34,825 nucleotides of DNA from JAKJBL01 sp964461335 (GTDB lineage: Bacteria; Bacillota; Clostridia; Christensenellales; CAG-138): positions 1 through 34,825 of the forward strand of contig CAYWTY010000008.1 of the NCBI GenBank assembly GCA_964461335.1, read 5' to 3'. The translations under genes were made by a program, and so were the position numbers. Below the pieces are notes generated by a model. That model saw nothing but the letters and a program-made list of their open reading frames with translations. It searched no databases and was not told where the DNA came from. Shown one piece after another: positions 31,525-34,825 of the stretch (position 1 is its first letter; each line of letters begins with the position of its first letter).

Positions 31525-32246
31525 AAGCCCTTTCATTAATAAAAAAGAATAAGCTGATAGTATTCGTTGCCCTTGTATACATTGTTATTTTTATTGTATC
31601 GCCTGAGAGTGCCGCAAAATCTGTTGGAAACAGTGTGTATTACCTGCTTGAAATGCTCCAGGTCTTACCTGTTATATTTTTACTCACTGCAGTAGTTGAA
31701 GCTCTTGTGCCTAAAGAGATGATTATCCGCGGCTTTGGTGAAAAATCCGGTTTTAAAGGGAACCTGCTTGCCTTGCTTCTTGGCAGCATATCAGCCGGGC
31801 CTATATATGCGGCGTTCCCTCTTTGCAAAACATTGTTAAAGAAGGGCGCAAGTATATCTAATATCGTAATAATCTTAAGCGCTTGGGCAGTAATTAAAAT
31901 CCCTATGCTTGCAAATGAGGCGAAATTTCTTGGTGTTGAATTTATGGCCATTAGGTGGGTGCTTACTGTTATTGCAATATTCATAATGGCTTATACAACA
32001 GGGGTTATTGTTAAGAGAAAAGATATACCCTCCGAGCTAGAAAAATCGGCAAAGCTTGAAGTTAAAGAAGAGTATTGCATTGGATGTGGGCTTTGTGCAG
32101 AGCTTTACCCGGAATATTATGAAATGGAGCAAAACAAAGCCTTAGTAATAAAAATGCCCGAAGAAGAGGCGGCAATTGAGGCTGTAAAAGAATCCGCAAA
32201 GAAATGCCCTTCTAACGCAATTACGCTTAATATGAGTGAAGAATAG
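31521..32246 (+). CDS. Second half of a split permease fused to a C-terminal ferredoxin
   Basis: This 241-residue protein has a membrane part of five or so helices (residues 10-165, with LGSISAGPIYAAFPLCKTLL and LSAWAVIKIPMLANE). A short linker joins it to a one-cluster [4Fe-4S] ferredoxin domain. The ligands are C186, C189, C192 and C229, the last followed by Pro (CIGCGLC ... KKCP). The domain faces the cytoplasm if the last helix ends near residue 164. A permease carrying a ferredoxin suggests transport coupled to, or sensed by, electron flow. It is translationally coupled to the first half. The protein partner and the substrate are unknown. A clear terminator follows 80 bases later. Confidence 0.8.
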   Translation: MKALSLIKKNKLIVFVALVYIVIFIVSPESAAKSVGNSVYYLLEMLQVLPVIFLLTAVVEALVPKEMIIRGFGEKSGFKGNLLALLLGSISAGPIYAAFPLCKTLLKKGASISNIVIILSAWAVIKIPMLANEAKFLGVEFMAIRWVLTVIAIFIMAYTTGVIVKRKDIPSELEKSAKLEVKEEYCIGCGLCAELYPEYYEMEQNKALVIKMPEEEAAIEAVKESAKKCPSNAITLNMSEE

Positions 32247-32581
32247 CAGGTTGTGTATGGGGTTGCTTAAAACCCAAAGCTAAACAGCCAACGTTTGAGT
32301 AGAAGAACTTAGGCATTTAAATATTTGGGGCGCTATATACGGCGCCCCTTTTCCATGCAAATTTGGGGCAATAGAGCATAAGCGAATAGGCTTGTTGGGT
32401 AAAAACAGCACAATACGAATGTTTGCAGAACAGCCCTATATGTTTAGGGGCTCTATATGGCACACCTAAAGGTGCCAAAAGCTTCTAGAAGAGCTAATTA
32501 TTTGAATGAATACTCCTTGGACAGTCACCTCTCTTGTAAATTAAAGTACTATATAGCATATGCTTTTGGAGGTTGTGCAAC
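32247..32581. other. Non-coding stretch after the permease operon with several hairpins
   Basis: No gene of credible length is seen before the small frame at 32582. After the terminator (32327-32352) there are three further short inverted repeats in tandem: AGCCCT/AGGGGCT near 32433-32453, TGGCAC/GTGCCA near 32458-32477, and AGCTTCT-like pairing near 32480-32495. They may be part of a leader for the 46-residue frame or a small RNA. Confidence 0.35.
32327..32352 (+). terminator. Terminator of the permease-ferredoxin operon
   Basis: GGGGCGC (32327-32333) pairs with GCGCCCC (32342-32348) around an 8-base loop and TTTT follows directly. Confidence 0.85.
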
Positions 32582-32722
32582 ATGCCTGAAAACGATGATG
32601 TAAAGCAACTGGTTTTAGAAAAGATTATTGATGCAGACACAGCTGCCGACCTTTGTTCAAGATTAAAGGATAGCGCTTTACTTGAACACTTCCCTTCCAA
32701 CTTAGCCTTGCCTTTAAAATAA
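32582..32722 (+). CDS. Small 46-residue protein, unknown
   Basis: The ATG at 32582 has an ideal TTGGAGG seven to eight bases upstream and opens a 46-codon frame ending TAA at 32720-32722. It is acidic at the start (MPENDDVKQLVLEKIIDADT) and ends LEHFPSNLALPLK, with one Cys. A short amphipathic helix (about residues 7-16) is likely. I do not recognise a family. It could be a small regulatory or antimicrobial-type peptide, but no modification or export genes are nearby. It is convergent with the Cys-rich gene at 32865. Confidence 0.5.
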   Translation: MPENDDVKQLVLEKIIDADTAADLCSRLKDSALLEHFPSNLALPLK

Positions 32723-32822
32723 TATTGCATCAAACAAGTGTTTTATTATATGCAGCTGGGTTTTTTGATAGTACATAACGAAAAGGCATCGTGTACCTTT
32801 GGCGCATCCAACAAAATCAAAC

Positions 32823-32845
32823 AGAGCGCCTGTATAAAGCGCTCT
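32823..32845 (-). terminator. Terminator of the Cys-rich small gene
   Basis: AGAGCGC (32823-32829) pairs with GCGCTCT (32839-32845). On the minus strand the hairpin is followed by GTTTGATTTTG, a T-rich tail. It starts 20 bases after the end of the 32865-33065 gene. Confidence 0.65.
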
Positions 32846-32864
32846 ATGTTGTATAGTCAAGGGT

Positions 32865-33065
32865 TTAGCGGGGGCCGCCGCCTGGGCCGCCACTGGGTCC
32901 GCCACCGGGTCCGCCACTGGGTCCGCCACAGCACCCACCGCCGGGTACGCCAGCAGGCGCACCAATGGGGGCACCATTACGAATAGGGCCGCAAATGCAG
33001 CACCAGCTATTGTTGCTCCATACCCAGCCACAACGCCAGCATTGGCAGCTATTTCTTGTGCACAT
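32865..33065 (-). CDS. Small Cys/Trp/Gly-Pro-rich protein, unknown (possibly spore or surface coat)
   Basis: This 66-residue protein starts at ATG 33065 with a perfect AAAAGGAGG upstream. The N-terminal third has seven Cys (C2, C7, C9, C12, C22, C23, C25) and four Trp; a Pro/Ala/Gly part with C45-C46 follows. The tail is a GGPSGGPG-type repeat encoded by a 12-base DNA repeat. Two other frames cross the region, but only this one has a good ribosome binding site. There is no signal peptide. The composition resembles small spore-coat or exosporium components of Clostridia, or a metal-binding peptide; both are guesses. A CATATTATA box on the minus strand near 33114-33124 resembles a sigma-K -10 element. 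Confidence 0.6.
   Translation of the reverse strand: MCTRNSCQCWRCGWVWSNNSWCCICGPIRNGAPIGAPAGVPGGGCCGGPSGGPGGGPSGGPGGGPR
32875..32928. repeat. 12-base tandem repeat inside the Cys-rich gene
   Basis: The unit CCGCCACTGGGT and close variants are repeated 4.5 times (starts 32875, 32887, 32899, 32911, 32923). It encodes the Gly-Gly-Pro-Ser/Gly tail of the minus-strand protein. The length may vary between strains through slippage. Confidence 0.85.
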
Positions 33066-33303
33066 GAAGAATTCCTCCTTTTAAACAATATATAACGCAC
33101 GTATGCGGTTATACTATATAATATGCAGATATTACCAAGGTGTGATAAGTATGGGTACAGTAACAAGGCTGGAGAAAACCCCCTTATTATTATAAGCACA
33201 GCCTAATAAGCGTATATTGAAACCATTTAACTGCATAGGTAAGTGATAGATTCGATAAAGGGTTTTAGGTAACCTTCTGAAAATTCTTTAAGGAGCATTG
33301 ATA

Positions 33304-34761
33304 ATGAGCAAACAAAAGGATAATCCCCTCTGCAATCCTGTTTCTTCAAGCGTTACAAATGTAGAGCAATTGCAGTTCATTCTAAATCTTAGTGATAAAA
33401 TTCGACCCTTATCGGATGCTGCAGAGATTCATAAAGTAATTACCCAAACAACTAAGGAGTTTTTTAAAACAGATAGATGCTATTATGGTGAAATTTGCGG
33501 AAATAAAATGATTATAAGAGCGGACGCCTTAAACGCCAAGCTAAAATCTACAGTAGGAGAATATGATTGGAGCAAATATAGAAAGTCTAAGTTCATCTTA
33601 GATTTAGGGAACCCAATTGTTGAATATGATGTACATTCGGCAGGGCCTGCAGAAGAAGGTTTAAAAGAACACTTTATACAAATGGGAATAATATCTTATA
33701 TAATTATCCCAGTTATTAAAGACAATAATACAGTAGGTGCTTTAATTATTACAGCATCCTGCCCCCGAAAGTGGGCAGATTTAGAAGTAAAGTTAGCCAT
33801 GGATATAGCAGAACGCACTTGGATGGCAGTAGAAAGGGCAAAGGCTGATAAGGAAAAGGAAAGCCTTCTTGCAAAAGTGATAAAAAATGAAGCAAAGTTA
33901 GAAGCCATCTTGGAAAGTGTGGATGCAGAAGTATGGATAACTGATAACCAAGGTTTAACTTCCTGCATAAAATCCCCAAGTGCGGGTTTTAACCCTAATA
34001 ATATTGATGAAGAGCCTTTAGAAAAGGTATGGGAGATGATAGAAATCCAGAGCCTTGATGGGTCGCCAATTCCAAAAAAGGATTTAGCTGTATACAGAAC
34101 ATTAAAAGGAGAATCAAGTGTAGAAGAATTGATCGTGAAACAACTAACTGATGGTACTCAAAGCATTCGAGAGTGTAGATCTACTCCAATAATTAATAAA
34201 AATGGAGATATCATTGGGGCGGCAGCTCTTATTATGGATATTACTAAACGAAAAGAAATGGAATTATCCTTAATTGAGAAAGAAATACTTGCAAGAGAAC
34301 TTATAAAGAAGTTAGAAGAAACTGATAAACAGAGAATAGCATTTCTTTCAACCCTATCCCATGAGCTTAGAAACCCCCTAGCAACAATAGCTTTGGGTTT
34401 AGATTTAATGGATTATACAGAATATAACAAAGAAGAACAGCAAAAAACAAGAGAAATACTAAAAAGGCAAACTAGACAACTAAATAGGTTAGTTGACGAT
34501 CTTCTTAATATGACGAGAATTACCCAAAATAAATTCGAACTGAAATTAGAAGAAATAGAGCTTAACCATTTACTTGGGCAGGTAATTGAAGACAGCTATT
34601 TGTTCTTTAATGAACAGGGCATTGAAGTTGAAACCAATATAGAAAAAGAGAGGGTTTTTATAGAAGGTGATAGAGCAAGGCTAACGCAATTAATAGAAAA
34701 CATACTTTATAATGCATCAAAGTTTACCCCATCAGGCGGGAAAGTGAGCATTCTTCGGTAG
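33304..34761 (+). CDS. Sensor histidine kinase, cut short by an IS element
   Basis: This 485-residue soluble kinase has a GAF-type domain (about residues 25-178), a PAS domain (about 195-318, ending LIMDITKRKEMELSL with a coiled-coil link) and a HisKA domain with H-box FLSTLSHELRNPLATIALG (phospho-acceptor H353). The ATPase domain begins but ends right after the N box (QLIENILYNASKFTP, N466/N470). The ATP-lid motifs DxGxG and GxG are missing. The reading frame stops in TAG at 34759-34761, inside the end of an IS, so the kinase is probably inactive unless the rest continues beyond the element. The ATG at 33304 has TAAGGAG eight bases upstream; a TTG at 33298 is too close. No response regulator is visible. 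Confidence 0.85.
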   Translation: MSKQKDNPLCNPVSSSVTNVEQLQFILNLSDKIRPLSDAAEIHKVITQTTKEFFKTDRCYYGEICGNKMIIRADALNAKLKSTVGEYDWSKYRKSKFILDLGNPIVEYDVHSAGPAEEGLKEHFIQMGIISYIIIPVIKDNNTVGALIITASCPRKWADLEVKLAMDIAERTWMAVERAKADKEKESLLAKVIKNEAKLEAILESVDAEVWITDNQGLTSCIKSPSAGFNPNNIDEEPLEKVWEMIEIQSLDGSPIPKKDLAVYRTLKGESSVEELIVKQLTDGTQSIRECRSTPIINKNGDIIGAAALIMDITKRKEMELSLIEKEILARELIKKLEETDKQRIAFLSTLSHELRNPLATIALGLDLMDYTEYNKEEQQKTREILKRQTRQLNRLVDDLLNMTRITQNKFELKLEEIELNHLLGQVIEDSYLFFNEQGIEVETNIEKERVFIEGDRARLTQLIENILYNASKFTPSGGKVSILR

Positions 34762-34825
34762 TGCCGAAAATTTGGTAGTGCCGAAAATTTTGTGTAAACC
34801 CGTAATTGCCAGATAATCACGAGTT
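34757..34825. mobile_element. Left end of an IS256-like insertion sequence
   Basis: The kinase frame ends in GGTAGTGCCGAAAATTT (34757-34773), repeated exactly at 34774-34790 and followed by TGTGTAAACCCG. An AATTTTGTGTAAA-type terminal sequence is characteristic of IS256-family elements in Firmicutes. The transposase and the other end lie beyond the window. The tandem copy of the first 17 bases is unusual. Confidence 0.6.

Noticed and set aside
32875..32928. Short CRISPR-like repeat array
   Set aside because: Units are 12 bases, contiguous without spacers, and translate to a Gly-Gly-Pro tail.
32714..33199. Long minus-strand open frame with a DPVADPVA repeat
   Set aside because: It is the out-of-frame reading of the 12-base repeat and overlaps the better-supported 66-residue gene; no good ribosome binding site at its start.
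1..34825. Prophage, defence island or tRNA genes
   Set aside because: No integrase, phage structural, restriction, toxin-antitoxin or tRNA-like sequence was seen; the only mobile signal is the IS end at the right edge.

Overview
The window looks like chromosome from an anaerobic, mid-GC Gram-positive bacterium, most likely a member of the Clostridia. The evidence is strong AGGAGG-type ribosome binding sites with frequent GTG/TTG starts, sigma-A promoters, lipobox lipoproteins in place of periplasmic proteins, TupABC tungstate uptake, a ferredoxin-rich formate dehydrogenase, desulfoferrodoxin and ferritin-like proteins, and no obvious aerobic respiratory genes. The species cannot be named from the sequence.

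Layout. 1-746: the tail of an unknown gene and an XRE regulator fused to a complete desulfoferrodoxin-like module. 1087-1797: an MgtC-family membrane protein. 1811-5973: a promoter and a three-gene ferric-iron-type ABC importer. 5974-6520: a 547-base non-coding stretch with palindromes and a probable structured leader. 6521-9669: three lipoproteins, the last resembling a sulfite-oxidase-fold domain. 9675-11048 (minus) and 11272-11904 (plus): a membrane LuxR-type regulator divergent from a NapH-like membrane ferredoxin.

12073-18055 is a tungsten/molybdopterin operon: promoter, a probable Moco/Tuco riboswitch, tupA-tupB-tupC, two moeA paralogues (one fused to a periplasmic-binding-like domain) and a MOSC protein. 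It meets, at a shared bidirectional terminator (18102-18133), a minus-strand formate operon read as arsR, fdhA, mobA, fdhD and an FNT formate channel. The arsR gene has its own promoter and a leader that can fold to hide its ribosome binding site. 24051-26929 (minus) is a FecBCD/MolABC-type importer divergent from an AraC regulator. Together these genes would import tungstate or molybdate, build and insert the bis-MGD cofactor, make formate dehydrogenase, and move formate.

28614-33065 carries a lipoprotein, a ferritin-like protein, a Crp/Fnr-family regulator, a two-gene split permease whose second half carries a ferredoxin, and two small unrecognised proteins. The right edge holds a sensor kinase cut off by the end of an IS256-like element.

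The most interesting signals are: (1) the same TGTTAC-N4-GTAACA operator, at the same distance from the -10 box, in front of the NapH-like gene and the permease-ferredoxin operon about 20 kb apart, suggesting one redox regulon under the local Crp/Fnr protein; (2) the permease-ferredoxin fusion itself; (3) the XRE-desulfoferrodoxin fusion with all nine metal ligands kept; (4) the riboswitch-like tup leader and the unassigned arsR leader, both predicted to sequester the ribosome binding site. All functions are from sequence reading alone.
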